Positions 20,442-30,308 of a stretch of DNA of 64,000 bases are shown piece after piece. A program made the position numbers and the translations under genes. The stretch is from the NCBI GenBank assembly GCA_002099365.1, contig MSED01000015.1, forward strand, positions 1,426,001 to 1,490,000. Reading direction: 5' to 3'. The notes below the pieces were generated by a model. The model was not told the DNA's origin. It did no database searches and saw nothing but the letters and a program-made list of their open reading frames with translations. The stretch is from Phialophora verrucosa. Its lineage: Eukaryota > Ascomycota > Eurotiomycetes > Chaetothyriales > Herpotrichiellaceae. How positions within the stretch are numbered: the stretch's first letter is position 1; each line of letters starts with the position of its first letter.

Positions 20442-21044
20442 ATGGCTCCCGATGTCACTAGAGCTTTGGAGCTCATAGACGCAGCTCACAAAGAAGACCC
20501 CAACGTCGTCAAAACCAATGGCGGCGAGACGATGCCCTACGAGCTCCATTACGCCCAGAAGATGACCAAGTTCCTCGACCTGCATACGCCGAACGCTGAT
20601 CCCCTCGTCGTGACGGCCGCTCGGGCGCAGCATTTCCGCCGCTGGGAGATACCGCGAGACAGTTACCCGCGCACGAAAGCCGGATACTTCGCCTGGCGCA
20701 CGTTCCTGAAGAAATGGCAGGCCGAACAAGTCAAGAAGATATGCTTGGACTGCTCGTACAGCGAGGAGGAGGCCAGCAAGGTGGCCGCTCTGATCGCGAA
20801 GGAGGATCTCAAGAAGGGAGAAGGCAAGGGCGACGCAGACGCACAGGTCATTGAAGATGTCGCATGCCTGGTGTTCCTGGACGATCAATTCGACGAGTTT
20901 GAAAAGGGCCATGACGAGGAGAAGATCATCTCGATACTGCAGAAGACGTGGGTCAAGATGGGGGAGAGAGGGCACGAGTTGGCGTTAAAGATGGATCTGA
21001 GCGAAAGGGCGAAGCAGCTGGTGGGCAAGGCGCTGGCTGGATAG
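20442..21044 (+). CDS. DUF4202 family protein
   Basis: A 200-residue uninterrupted frame. The family signature is clear: ARAQHFRRWEIPRDSYPRTKAGYFAWRTFLKKWQAE (about 60-95), then an acidic/Lys helix and VIEDVACLVFLDDQFDEFEKGHDEEKIISILQKTW (about 143-177). His and Asp residues in these blocks (AQHFRRW, LDDQFD) are conserved in the family and recall HD-type metal-binding proteins; that link is inference. The biochemical role is unknown. The usual length is about 190-200 residues, so it is complete. The start is the first in-frame ATG (MAPDVTRALELID). No targeting signal is seen. Confidence 0.88.
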   Translation: MAPDVTRALELIDAAHKEDPNVVKTNGGETMPYELHYAQKMTKFLDLHTPNADPLVVTAARAQHFRRWEIPRDSYPRTKAGYFAWRTFLKKWQAEQVKKICLDCSYSEEEASKVAALIAKEDLKKGEGKGDADAQVIEDVACLVFLDDQFDEFEKGHDEEKIISILQKTWVKMGERGHELALKMDLSERAKQLVGKALAG

Positions 21045-21415
21045 GAAGCCTCGTCAATCGGGGACATCGAGCCTGCGATTCACTAGGGACTGTCGGGGCC
21101 CGCCAATAATCCGGGGGTAGTCGCTCTCAGAAGCAAAACCCTCCCCACCACTTCGGTGTGACGGGACGATGCAAGGCTCAGCATTCGAAAGAACCTAACT
21201 CGTACAGCCGCGCTTCGTCCAACTTTCGTCCCACCAGTTCGCGGGTGTGCATCGGTCAGATTGCGGGGAATTATTAGCAGACTGACACGACTGAATCTCC
21301 GCCTCGCGGACCCCGCGAAACCCGCCATCCCTCTCTATATAAAAAACGAAAGCACTCAACGCAAAAGAGTGCCCCGTCTTGGTATCCTTCACCTGGACGG
21401 TATCCTCTGACCAAG
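21045..21415. promoter_or_regulatory. Promoter region of the amidohydrolase gene
   Basis: Separates the DUF4202 and amidohydrolase genes, both on the plus strand. It contains a good TATA box near its right end (listed separately); nothing else stands out. Confidence 0.5.
21336..21346 (+). promoter_or_regulatory. TATA box (TATATAAAAAA)
   Basis: Lies about 75 bases upstream of the start codon at 21416, a normal distance for a compact fungal promoter. Confidence 0.6.
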
Positions 21416-22511
21416 ATGTCTCCTTACGGCAAAATCGACTGCCATTCCCACTACCTGCCCTCGTAGGCCCACCTTCACCCCGAGTCGGCACTGATCGCAG
21501 CTGACAGCAGGGCAGTGAATATCGGAAGGCCCTTGCGGAGAATGGCCACGCGAATCCAGATGGCATGCCCGCCATTCCAGTATGTCAACGCTTCAGACTG
21601 CCGTTCCCTTGCTAACGCCCAACCAGGAATGGAGCGAAGAAAACCACCTCGAAATGATGAAGTCGGTCAACGTGACCAAGTCCATCCTCAGCATCAGCTC
21701 ACCCGGCGTTCACCTCAAGGCGGGCGACCACCAACTGGCACGGAAACTTGCTAGACACGTCAACGAAGTCGGTGCTGACCTCAAGAAACGGAGGCCAGAT
21801 CAGTTCGGGTTCTTCGCCTCCCTGCCTTTGTCCGATGTCGAGGGCTGTCTGCACGAAATCCCGTACGCACTGGATCATCTCAATGCAGATGGATTCGTGG
21901 TCCTGACCAACTTCCATGGGTCCTACCTTGGCCATAGCGACTTTGACCCCATCTTCGACGAGTTGAATCGGAGGAAGGCTATCGTGTTCATGCATCCTAC
22001 CACGCCCTGCTTGGCGTCGGGCACGGCAGCGACGCCGCTCCCGCAATTCCCACGGCCGATGTTCGAGTTCCTCTTCGACACGGCACGGGCGGTTATCAAC
22101 CTATTCCTCTCTGGGACGGTCAAGCGTTGTCCGAATATTACCTTCCTGGTGCCGCATGTCGGAGGCACATTTCCACCATTGATCAATCGTTTCGCCAGCG
22201 TTGCGCCATTTATGAACCTGGGCGGTGCTGCGAAGGAGATTACTCCAGCCTGGGTCAAAGAAAGACTGAACACGCAGTTCTACTTCGACACTGCTGGGTG
22301 GGCGTTTCCCGAGCAAATAAAGGGGTTGCTGGAGTATGTCACCGTGGACAGGATGTTGTATGGAAGCGACTTCCCCTATACGCCGCTGCGGGGTGTTCAG
22401 GCGTTGTCGAAGGAGCACGATGACCACCTTTCGAGCGTGTTTCCTAGTGAGGAGGATAGGGAGAAGTTGTGTAGCAAGAATGCCGTCAAGCTTTTGAGTC
22501 AACGAGCATAG
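21416..22511 (+). CDS. Amidohydrolase, ACMSD / 6-methylsalicylate decarboxylase-like
   Basis: A 331-residue protein in three exons: 21416-21462, 21516-21579 and 21627-22511. Introns are 53 and 47 bases, the second with a GCTAACG branch point. The short first exon encodes MSPYGKIDCHSHYLPS and supplies the HxH metal ligands. Exon 2 gives EYRKALAENGHANPDGMPAIP. Exon 3 carries the rest of the barrel, with further metal or active-site positions in VFMHPTTP (His), FLVPHVGGTFP (His) and YGSDFPYTP (Asp). This is the pattern of aminocarboxymuconate-semialdehyde decarboxylase-type amidohydrolases, which decarboxylate or hydrolyse aromatic acids using Zn. The exact substrate is unknown. A TATA box lies upstream. 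No polyketide synthase is adjacent, so a 6-MSA cluster role is not supported. Confidence 0.9.
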
Positions 22512-23001
22512 CTGTGACGGGAATAAATGGATGCAATACAGCGACAGTCAGACAACATCAATTTTGCATCTTGTCTCTCGATTTAGAGTCCCGCCTCGCA
22601 ACATGAATGCCTCACACTTAGCGTGGACTCCCCCCATGGCACACTGATCATCCTTTATTGTGTCGAGCAGAAACCATGGCAAGGCTTGGACAGCATCTCG
22701 CCTGTGCGCCCCGGAGAAATGATCCGATGGTCCCAAGCCCCTCACTGCCCTTGGCCGGCCGCCAATAAACGCCAGGCCGCTGTCGTCAGGAAATGCTCGG
22801 TGAAGTCATCGTGGCATCAGAATCAACAAATGTCTGGGTCGCGTGCGAGATATATTCTTCTGGGATACGCTCTCGCGTTGTGATCGTCGACCGCAGCCCG
22901 CAAGAAGCCAGACTCGATCCAAAGCAAACTTCCAACATTCAAAACAACACATCGCATCTTAACACGATCAACTGCAAGAGAACAACCCTACCTCATTCAA
23001 G
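22512..23001. promoter_or_regulatory. Intergenic region upstream of the small Gly/Ala-rich gene
   Basis: No gene seen. The last 90 bases are A/C-rich (CAAACTTCCAACATTCAAAACAACAC...), as in 5' leaders of highly expressed fungal genes. Confidence 0.4.
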
Positions 23002-23391
23002 ATGACGGACGCAAACGTAGGGAAGACAGATACCTCACCAGCCGACGTAAATCCAGATACCGGCGCCACAGGCACTACGGGTTCACACTCCGAGCTCTTC
23101 GGGCTGCAAGGACAGAAGAGAGCATCTACCACAGCCGGCGCTGGAGCAGGTTCAGGGGTGATCGGCACCAGCGGTCACTCTGGAGCGGCAGGCAAAGGAA
23201 CCAACACTGATTTTGCGCAGACTGCTCAAACAGCAGGCATCGGAGGCGTGGCCGAGGGTGGGAAGAGCAGTGCCATTTCTGGGTCTGGCGGAGAAGCGTT
23301 CACTCCAAGTCAAGGAACTGGAGATGTACGGCCGTCAGGTGAAGCTACTGGAGAGAAGAAGCTCCTAGACAAGTTGAATCCGATGAAATGA
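23002..23391 (+). CDS. Small Gly/Ala/Thr/Ser-rich protein, possibly stress- or conidiation-related
   Basis: A 129-residue, single-exon, hydrophilic low-complexity protein. It is rich in Gly, Ala, Thr and Ser, with no hydrophobic core and no signal peptide. Short near-repeats occur (GTGTTG / AGAGAGSG / SGSGGEAF), and it ends EKKLLDKLNPMK, a C-terminal pattern I associate with small fungal LEA-like or glucose-repressible proteins. That association is from memory and not tested. The A/C-rich leader suggests good expression. The start is the only ATG near the 5' end. Confidence 0.6.
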   Translation: MTDANVGKTDTSPADVNPDTGATGTTGSHSELFGLQGQKRASTTAGAGAGSGVIGTSGHSGAAGKGTNTDFAQTAQTAGIGGVAEGGKSSAISGSGGEAFTPSQGTGDVRPSGEATGEKKLLDKLNPMK

Positions 23392-23877
23392 TGACAGGTC
23401 AAGATCTCAGATACGGTTGGGGCTGAGTTGGAGCGATCGCTGCGATCGTCGGTGCAGGAGAAGAAGCCTGGTGGAGGATCAGGGAAGGATCTGAAGTCGG
23501 AGACGACTATGATATCCAGGAAGACGTGGGAGAGCACAAAGAGCCTTGTTGGCACTGTAGAACAGGGCCAAACCCACGAAAATACCGATCAAATATAGAA
23601 AAGAAGATGCAAATGCTCTCATCAACGAGGTGGGTCAGTCCGCCGTCGCTCTTACTGTACCTGCACAGAGTCTATGTAAGGAGTCCTTTAACTGGAACGG
23701 GGGTGAAAGTGCGCTAAATGGCAAGCGCGAAGGCCGTGGCCAGTTATACGCGGCGCCCTGGGACTGGTAGGCGCCTGGCGGCCCGCTGGGCGCCTGTAAG
23801 CAGCAACAATGGACAATCCCATCAGGGAACCGGGCACGAACAGAACCAACTTCAAGTCCGTCGGATTTCTGCAGCTC
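23392..23877. other. Intergenic region
   Basis: No gene recognised between the small protein and the Whi2-like gene. Confidence 0.35.
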
Positions 23878-25770
23878 ATGTCTAACTCAAACCACCTTTC
23901 GACGTCAACTATTCTGTTCAGTGAGACTCAAACATCGTTCCACCGCGCCATTACACCGATGAACTCCTCGACCTGACTGCTACACTGCGACCAGTGTGTG
24001 TTGAACAAAATCAATCTGTCGCCCAACTCCATCTACCGCGTCCGCGCTTGTCCTCGCTCAATCTCAAATTGCGCTTGACATTGGCCGGTTGATTACTTGC
24101 TGCACGGCTGCGGCGCCCAATCACTCACATTGTCACTCCCGGTTTCTCGTCAACAAGGCTCGCCCACCACGGCGTTGTCGACGTTCAACAACGCTCTCGA
24201 CAACGACTACGAAGACAAGATCTATCTTGCTCCACCGCCGCACTCCCCAAGGTCCGAAGCGTCATCCTCGAGTCCTCCGTCTCCGCGACCGCCTCCCTTC
24301 TCCTCCCTATACTTCCCCACTGACGCCGAGCTCGACCAGATCAGAGCCACTGTTACCGAGGCTGGTTGCGACTCGCTTCTAGCCACTGCTCCGGCACCCT
24401 CCTTCGAGGAGGCTCTTGCCGAAGACGAAGCCGAGTCCAAGGCCGAGCGCGAAACCAAGGCTGCTCTTCCGCCGGACACCAAGGCTCAGTCTTCCTCCGG
24501 CAAGGCGCTAGACGACGGAGAGCCACCTCCTCCCTACACCGAAGGCTCCAGCCCTCTAGATTCATTTGCCTACGTCATGGCGGCAGCGGGTGGTGCAGCG
24601 AGTATCATTACACAAGTTCAACAGACAGGCCCACCAATCAATACCTTGGGAGGTAAGCTCGGAAAGGCTCTAGGCAAGCTTGAAAGATGTAGATATTAAC
24701 GCCATGTTCAGCAGGAGAAGCAGCGGCCGATGAGCACATTACATTGGATTTGAGGTTGGTTTCCCGCAATAAGGCATGGAGCGCTGACATGACGCTGACT
24801 GCTCATGCAGAGGGACACATTTCACCCTATCTCGTGATGAGCTCTTGACCCTGCCTGAATTTGTCTTGCTGTCATTATTTCCCAATGGCCTCCTTCCTGA
24901 CGGCCACATGAACTCGTTTCATGAAGGCGACGTCTACCCCGTCGACGTACGTTCTGCCCAAACCCCTCACCCTATCACAATTCTGAGCAACCCTTATATC
25001 TATATTGGAGACATAACTTATTTTTCACAGTATGACCCTGCTTCCCTCCAGTATATGTTAAATTTCTTCCGAGATGTTGCCCAATCAATACCCTCGACGT
25101 CCCCATCACCCATCACTCCACCCGAGCATGACCCGATCTCGATTGAGCCGCTGCAAGGCTCTACCAAAGACATGCTCCAAGATCGGGCAGGAATCATTGT
25201 GCTGAGAGAAGATCTCGACTTCTATGTCATCCCGCCTCGAGCGGATATTGAGCAGCCGGAAATGACCGAGGTCAAGCGGGCGGCTGGCAAATCATTGCTT
25301 AAACAGGATGGTATCTTCTCGGGCCTTAAGCGGAGTGAGGAGGCCGGCACTACCGAGCAACATCTAATCGAAATGCTGACTGCTGGGTACGTCCTCGAAC
25401 AACGAGTTGATTGACAGTTTACTGACCGAACCAGCGGCTTCAACCATGATGATACGTGGGGTCATCGAGCAGGAGAACCCAACAAAGCAGTCATTTGCAG
25501 CTTGGCTCTTGCCAGATTACGGACAGACATCAAGGGCGACCTCGCGGGCAGCAATGTTGTTGGCATGGCTCAAAAACTGTTGCTGTTCTGGCGCAAACCC
25601 GCCCGAAGGTGCTGGTGGGAAGGTGTCGAATTGACGGATGTGGAGGGTGTGCAGGGCAGGCTGAAGGTGTGGATTCGAAGAGTCTGGACTCTCGAGATGG
25701 TAAGCGATCCTGATCAGACGTGAGTTTATGCCTTGCTCACATGTGACAGAGTGTTATCGGCCTAAGATGA
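23878..25770 (+). CDS. Whi2-like BTB/POZ-domain protein, seven exons
   Basis: Exons 24158-24652, 24712-24754, 24811-24946, 25031-25386, 25435-25699 and 25750-25770 join in frame with GT...AG introns. A first exon at 23878-23920 (MSNSNHLSTSTILF) is my proposal to supply an ATG; its acceptor (ACAAG) is weak. The total is 452 residues. The N-terminus is Pro/Ser-rich and disordered (about 15-170). A BTB/POZ-type fold starts at ITLDLRGTHFTLSRDELLTLPEFVLLSLFPNG (about 190) and runs past YDPASLQYMLNFF. The C-terminal half has the signature GGFNHDDTWGHRAGEPNKAVICSLALARL, ending RVWTLEMSVIGLR. This layout matches fungal Whi2-like phosphatase activators, which in yeast act with Psr1/Psr2 in stress response and nutrient-dependent arrest. 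The function here is by homology. Confidence 0.8.
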
Positions 25771-26380
25771 CCTCATTCCATCTCCTTGCGTTGAACCGTC
25801 GCCTTTTGCTTTGAGCGTCCAACCAAAATCGAAAAGCTGCATCACACTATTCTTGTGCGGAGAGACAGAAACTTGTAGGGTACAGGAAATGCGGGTATGG
25901 GAATGGCACATGTGGGCGGCCGATACAGTGTCGGCGACTGTACAGCGATTTGTGTCAGCGAGGGAGTTGGGAAGCCGTCGCGATTGCCAGCGCCGGGCGC
26001 AACCTGGAGGATCGGCTCAGCCAGGCTTCTCGGATGAAGAGAAGGAGAGAACTTCCTCGACACTATCACTCTGCTTGAGTATTGCGCCGCTGTAGAAATT
26101 GAGAAGCCTGACGGCTATATATGCGAACAAATGTAATCAGGGTTAGCCCTTGAGGTTACAAGGCGGCATGGCCAATTTTCCAAATCGGGATGAGTCGCGA
26201 ACAGATTTCACTTTACTTCAAAGGGCAAGTCGCGACAGTTGAACACTCGTGGATGCTGCTGGTTATTTTGTCTTTGCGCCATTCCATAATTCTCCTTATA
26301 TAAAAGGCATTGGCCTTTGCGTGTGATCCCTCGTCCCACTCGCCTGACCATGCCATAGCGCTGTCCTCCCTCGAAACACA
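25771..26380. promoter_or_regulatory. Promoter region of the Sfh1/SNF5 gene
   Basis: No gene recognised. A TATA box lies 75-84 bases before the start codon at 26381. Confidence 0.45.
26297..26306 (+). promoter_or_regulatory. TATA box (TATATAAAAG)
   Basis: A strong TATA consensus 75 bases upstream of the Sfh1/SNF5 start codon. Confidence 0.55.
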
Positions 26381-28326
26381 ATGGCACCGGCGCAAGCATA
26401 TGTGACCAGTTATCCCCCGCGAATCCGGCAATACGCCAACACCCTTCTCCAACCTGTTCTCCAGACCCAAAATGTCGCGCCTGCGAGTCGCACGACGAAG
26501 CGAGGAACCACGATCATAAACTATGCAGACGATGCCTATGATGAAGACGACTTCGAAGACAGCGAAGGGCCCCGCCGACCGACTGGCCTACGATCACTGC
26601 GACGCGAAGAACTCGAGAAGAAAGAGCCGCAGAATGAAAAGCTGGGGAGAGAAGTTCGCGAACCTGTGGATTTGCAGCCAATATACAGAGATTGGATGAT
26701 CAGGAGGACGGTGCGACCCACGTATGTTCATGGCCATCGAAAAGATCTCCCGGACAGTATTGACCAGACAAACAGGACGGATGCCCAAGCTCATATTCAA
26801 TCGCAACTCCCGCTCACGTTGATACCCATACGTATCGATCTCGATGTACCACCGCATCAGCCCGACGCGCCATTTCCTCTCTCCCGAACCGACGTGGGAG
26901 TGAATCCTTCGCTGCCCATGTTCAAGAAACCCGACCCCTTGCCGGGGTACAAGATCCGCGACATTTTCTTATGGAATTTACACGAGAATTTGTTGACGCC
27001 TGATGATTTTGCACAATGCTTCGTCCGAGAACTTGATCTACCCAACCAGACCGCGCTCGCCATGAACATTAGCCAGCAGATACGGACTCAGCTGGAAGAC
27101 TATGCGGGCGTCGCTATGCACCCGCTGTTCCACACTCAGCAGAAGCGATCACAGATGCCAGATGCGAACAACGTGCCAACACCGTCAGGTATCGCTAATG
27201 GGAGCTCTCGTGGTGGGACACCGCGACCGGCTCGTGGCGCATCAACACCTCGACCAGCTTCTACGACGCCAGGGACGCCGGCTGTCTCTACACCGATGCC
27301 CATCACGTTGACCAACGGCGCGTCAGTAACGGCAGTCGCTTCGCCTTTACCACCAGCCCCTAACCCTGAACAGATCGATGAATCTGAGGATCCACACCTC
27401 AACCCAGATGATACCTACCGCTGCATCATCACTCTCTCGATCTATCTTTCCTCCAGACTCTACCAGGATAAGTTCGAATGGTCATTGCTACACCCTTCTG
27501 GCGCGGCGGAAGCTTTTGCTAGGCAGACGTGTGCCGATATGGGTTTAGGCGGCGAATGGGTCATGGCCATCACGCACGCCATCTACGAAGCAGTTCTCAG
27601 GCTCAAAAAGGAGGCCTGCGAAGGTGGAATGCTCATGATCGGCGGCAACGCATTTGGCGGAGAAATCGACAACCAGGCTGTTCGGCATGAGGAAAGTGCC
27701 GGCTGGAGGTATGACATCGACGACTTTGGTGCCGAATGGGAACCGAAATTCGAAGCTTTGAGCAAGGAAGAGATTGAGAAAAGGGAAGGTGACCGAGAAC
27801 GGCAGCTTCGGCGGCTGAGGCGAGAAACCGCCAAATTCTCGTCCACAGCAGGAATGGTCCCCTCCGCACGAGAACAAGAAGCTCAACAGAGAGGCAGCTA
27901 TTTCGACTATGCGAATATCGGCAATGGCAGTATGGGCGATGAGACACCGCAGATGGGTCGCGGCGAGAGGAGCAAGAAGAAACGACGGTTTCGCTCGCTG
28001 TCTCCGGTCGCGAAGGCGCAGACGCCTGAGGCTGGAAGCTCTGCTGGTGCGGGCTGGGGAGGTGAAGGGAATAGGCTACAAGAGTATGAGAGGCAGAACT
28101 GGCGGTGTAAGCACTGTCTGATCTGGGGCAGTGCTGTGTGGGCGGTGCGGGATGGACCGTTGGGTCCTAGAGTGAGTCGCATTCTCAAATCTTTGAACAC
28201 GTGGATGCCAGGCTAACGATTCCGCAGACACTGTGCAACTCCTGTGGCTTGATTTACGAGCGCGACAAGAAATTGCCAGTATGGAACGAAGGGCTGCATA
28301 AGCATACGATACCCCTCGGTCGGTAG
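26381..28326 (+). CDS. sfh1: SNF5/INI1 family chromatin-remodelling subunit (Sfh1-type) with GATA-like finger
   Basis: A 629-residue protein in two exons (26381-28171 and 28228-28326; 56-base intron with a GCTAAC branch point). It has two SNF5 repeats: LIPIRIDLDVPPHQ...IRDIFLWNLHENLLTPDDFAQCFVREL (about 145-235), and YRCIITLSIYLSSRLYQDKFEWSLLHP...AITHAIYEAVLRLKKEA (about 345-415), separated by a Pro/Thr/Ala-rich linker. The C-terminus carries a zinc finger C-x2-C-x20-C-x2-C (WRCKHC...LCNSCGLIYERDKKLP), which the intron splits between its two halves. SNF5-family proteins are core subunits of SWI/SNF or RSC remodellers; the GATA-like finger is usual in the Sfh1/RSC-type protein of filamentous fungi. 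Length and architecture are complete. Confidence 0.92.
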
Positions 28327-28774
28327 TCTCTCTGGTGGTGGACTCACGCTTCCATCTTGGGGACGTCTTTGATCACGTCCGATCTATCACATTGTTGGAG
28401 GTACATTGGAGTTGACGGGGATCTGGCTGAGATCGAGAGGGTATTCAGAGATGGATGCATGCAAGGCGCGTTTGCTTGGGAGTCGGACCTGCAGCATCAA
28501 AGGTGGAGGACAAGGCTGTAAAAGTACTGGCAAGGCTGCATGTGGCATGCGGCGAGCGATTAGATAAGATCATCGCCAGATCGTCCCCCAACTTTCGCAT
28601 TTGACCTTCAAATCGCGGTAAGAATAGTTGCCAGATCGCGCTTCCTACACCCACCGACAGGATTGCAAGCCTGACTCTTTCCTCCAACAGCCTTGAACTG
28701 CCTGCTTAAGAGATGCGGTAGTGCTGCCCTTTGGCTTTTTTTCGTCTCCTCTCCTCATTAACCTCACATCCAAG
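28327..28774. promoter_or_regulatory. Intergenic region upstream of SEC13
   Basis: Holds the Sfh1 3' end and the SEC13 promoter; T-rich just before the ATG (GGCTTTTTTTCGTCTCCTCTCC). No gene seen. Confidence 0.4.
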
Positions 28775-29987
28775 ATGGTAAGTTTCTCGCATCTCATACT
28801 CACAATACGCTCTACGGGCTGCCTTCGAAGAGGTGGTGGGTGGGAGCATAGTCCCGAGATGGCTAGTAGGATACCGACGAGGAATTTCACCATGGCTAAC
28901 TGGTGGTTCAACAGGCGCAAGTCATAGCAAACTCGGGCCACGATGACATGATCGTACGAAGATGCCTTTACGTCGCACTCCTGCGCGGACGCTGACTCTA
29001 TGCGTAGCACGATGCCGTCCTTGACTACTACGGCCGCCGGCTGGCCACCTGCTCGAGCGACAAGACAATCAAGATCTTCGAGATTGAAGGAGATCAGCAC
29101 CGGTTAACGGAGACGCTCAAGGGGTACGAGGATCCCAACTGCCCATACACCCCTCCATACACCCAGCCTCCTGCTAACACACAACCCTATCCAGACATGA
29201 AGGCGCAGTCTGGTGCGTCTCCTGGGCTCACCCCAAGTTTGGCACTCTTCTCGCGTCCTCATCCTACGACGGCCGCGTCCACATCTACAAAGAAACACCT
29301 CCCCAGCCATCGCAGCCGGGCCAACAGTCACAATCCTCATGGACCCTCGTGTGGCAGCACCCGATCCACACCGCCTCGGTGAACATGGTCTCCTGGTCGC
29401 CACCCGACCTGGGGTGCCTGCTCGCGTGCGCCTCGTCGGACGGCAATGTCTCGGTGCTCGAATTCCGCGACAACCAATGGGGCCATGTGATCTTCCCGGC
29501 CCACGCCATGGGCGTCAACGCCGTGAGCTGGGCGCCGTCGGCCGTGCCGGGCGCGATCGCACGCAAGGACGGCGGCAGCACGGGTGTCGTGAAACGCTTC
29601 GTCACCGGCGGCAGCGACAACCAGGTCAAGATCTGGGAGTATAGCGCGAGCGGGACAGGGAGCTACGAGAACGTCCTCGTCCTGCCACAGGGGCATGGCG
29701 ACTGGGTGCGCGACGTGGCGTGGAGCCCGACGCTGCTGAGCAAGAGCTACATCGCCAGCGCGAGCCAGGACAAGACGGTCCGCATCTGGACGAGTACCAA
29801 TATGACGGCGCAGGGCGTTGGGGAGTGGACGCTCGCGAAGACCTTGGAGTTCGACGCCGTCACATGGCGGGTGAGCTGGAGTCTGAGCGGGAATGTGCTG
29901 GCCGTGAGTGGTGGGGATAACAAGGTCACATTGTGGAAGGAGGACCTGAAGGGGAACTGGGAGATGGTCAGGGAGGTGACGGAGTAG
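28775..29987 (+). CDS. sec13: WD40 protein SEC13 (COPII coat / nuclear pore)
   Basis: A 316-residue protein in four exons: 28775-28777 (the ATG alone), 28915-28953, 29008-29123 and 29195-29987. The first intron directly follows the start codon. The start [41 protein letters not shown] is the SEC13 signature, and about six WD40 blades follow (GHEGAVWCVSWAHPKFGTLLASSSYDGRVHIYKE; NMVSWSPPDLGCLLACASSDGNV; MGVNAVSWAPS; GGSDNQVKIWEY; DWVRDVAWSP...SQDKTVRIWT; WSLSGNVLAVSGGDNKVTLWKED). SEC13 pairs with SEC31 in the COPII outer coat and with Nup145C/Nup84-complex proteins at the pore, and belongs to the SEA complex. Length is typical, and nothing is missing. Confidence 0.95.
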
Positions 29988-30308
29988 GGTTGTCGGCTGG
30001 GCAGACCTGGCCGGTTCCATAATGGATATGGCTATGGCTTATGGTATCGTCTGTATCGGTGGCGGGCGTCGGGCATGGAGGTCCCAAACACCCAGGTCGA
30101 CAAAGGCACGGCACGGCACGCAGCTTGCAACGAACGAACCACAGAAAAAGTACATGAATCCGGAGTACGTGCTGTAGCTTGACATGGCATTCTGCGAGAC
30201 TAAATTGTTGAGAATCAGCTGCCCGCCCATCAAGAATAGAAACGTGGAGAGCGAGCCAGCCCGGCGCGACGCATTTAAGCTACAGTACAGTAGAGTACAA
30301 GCTATGTA
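29988..30308. other. Convergent intergenic region
   Basis: Lies between the SEC13 and glutamyl-tRNA synthetase 3' ends. Contains TACAGTACAGTA near 30281; otherwise nothing. Confidence 0.4.

Noticed and set aside
21416..23391. A secondary-metabolite cluster around the amidohydrolase
   Set aside because: The enzyme resembles 6-methylsalicylate decarboxylases, but no polyketide synthase, P450 or transporter lies nearby.
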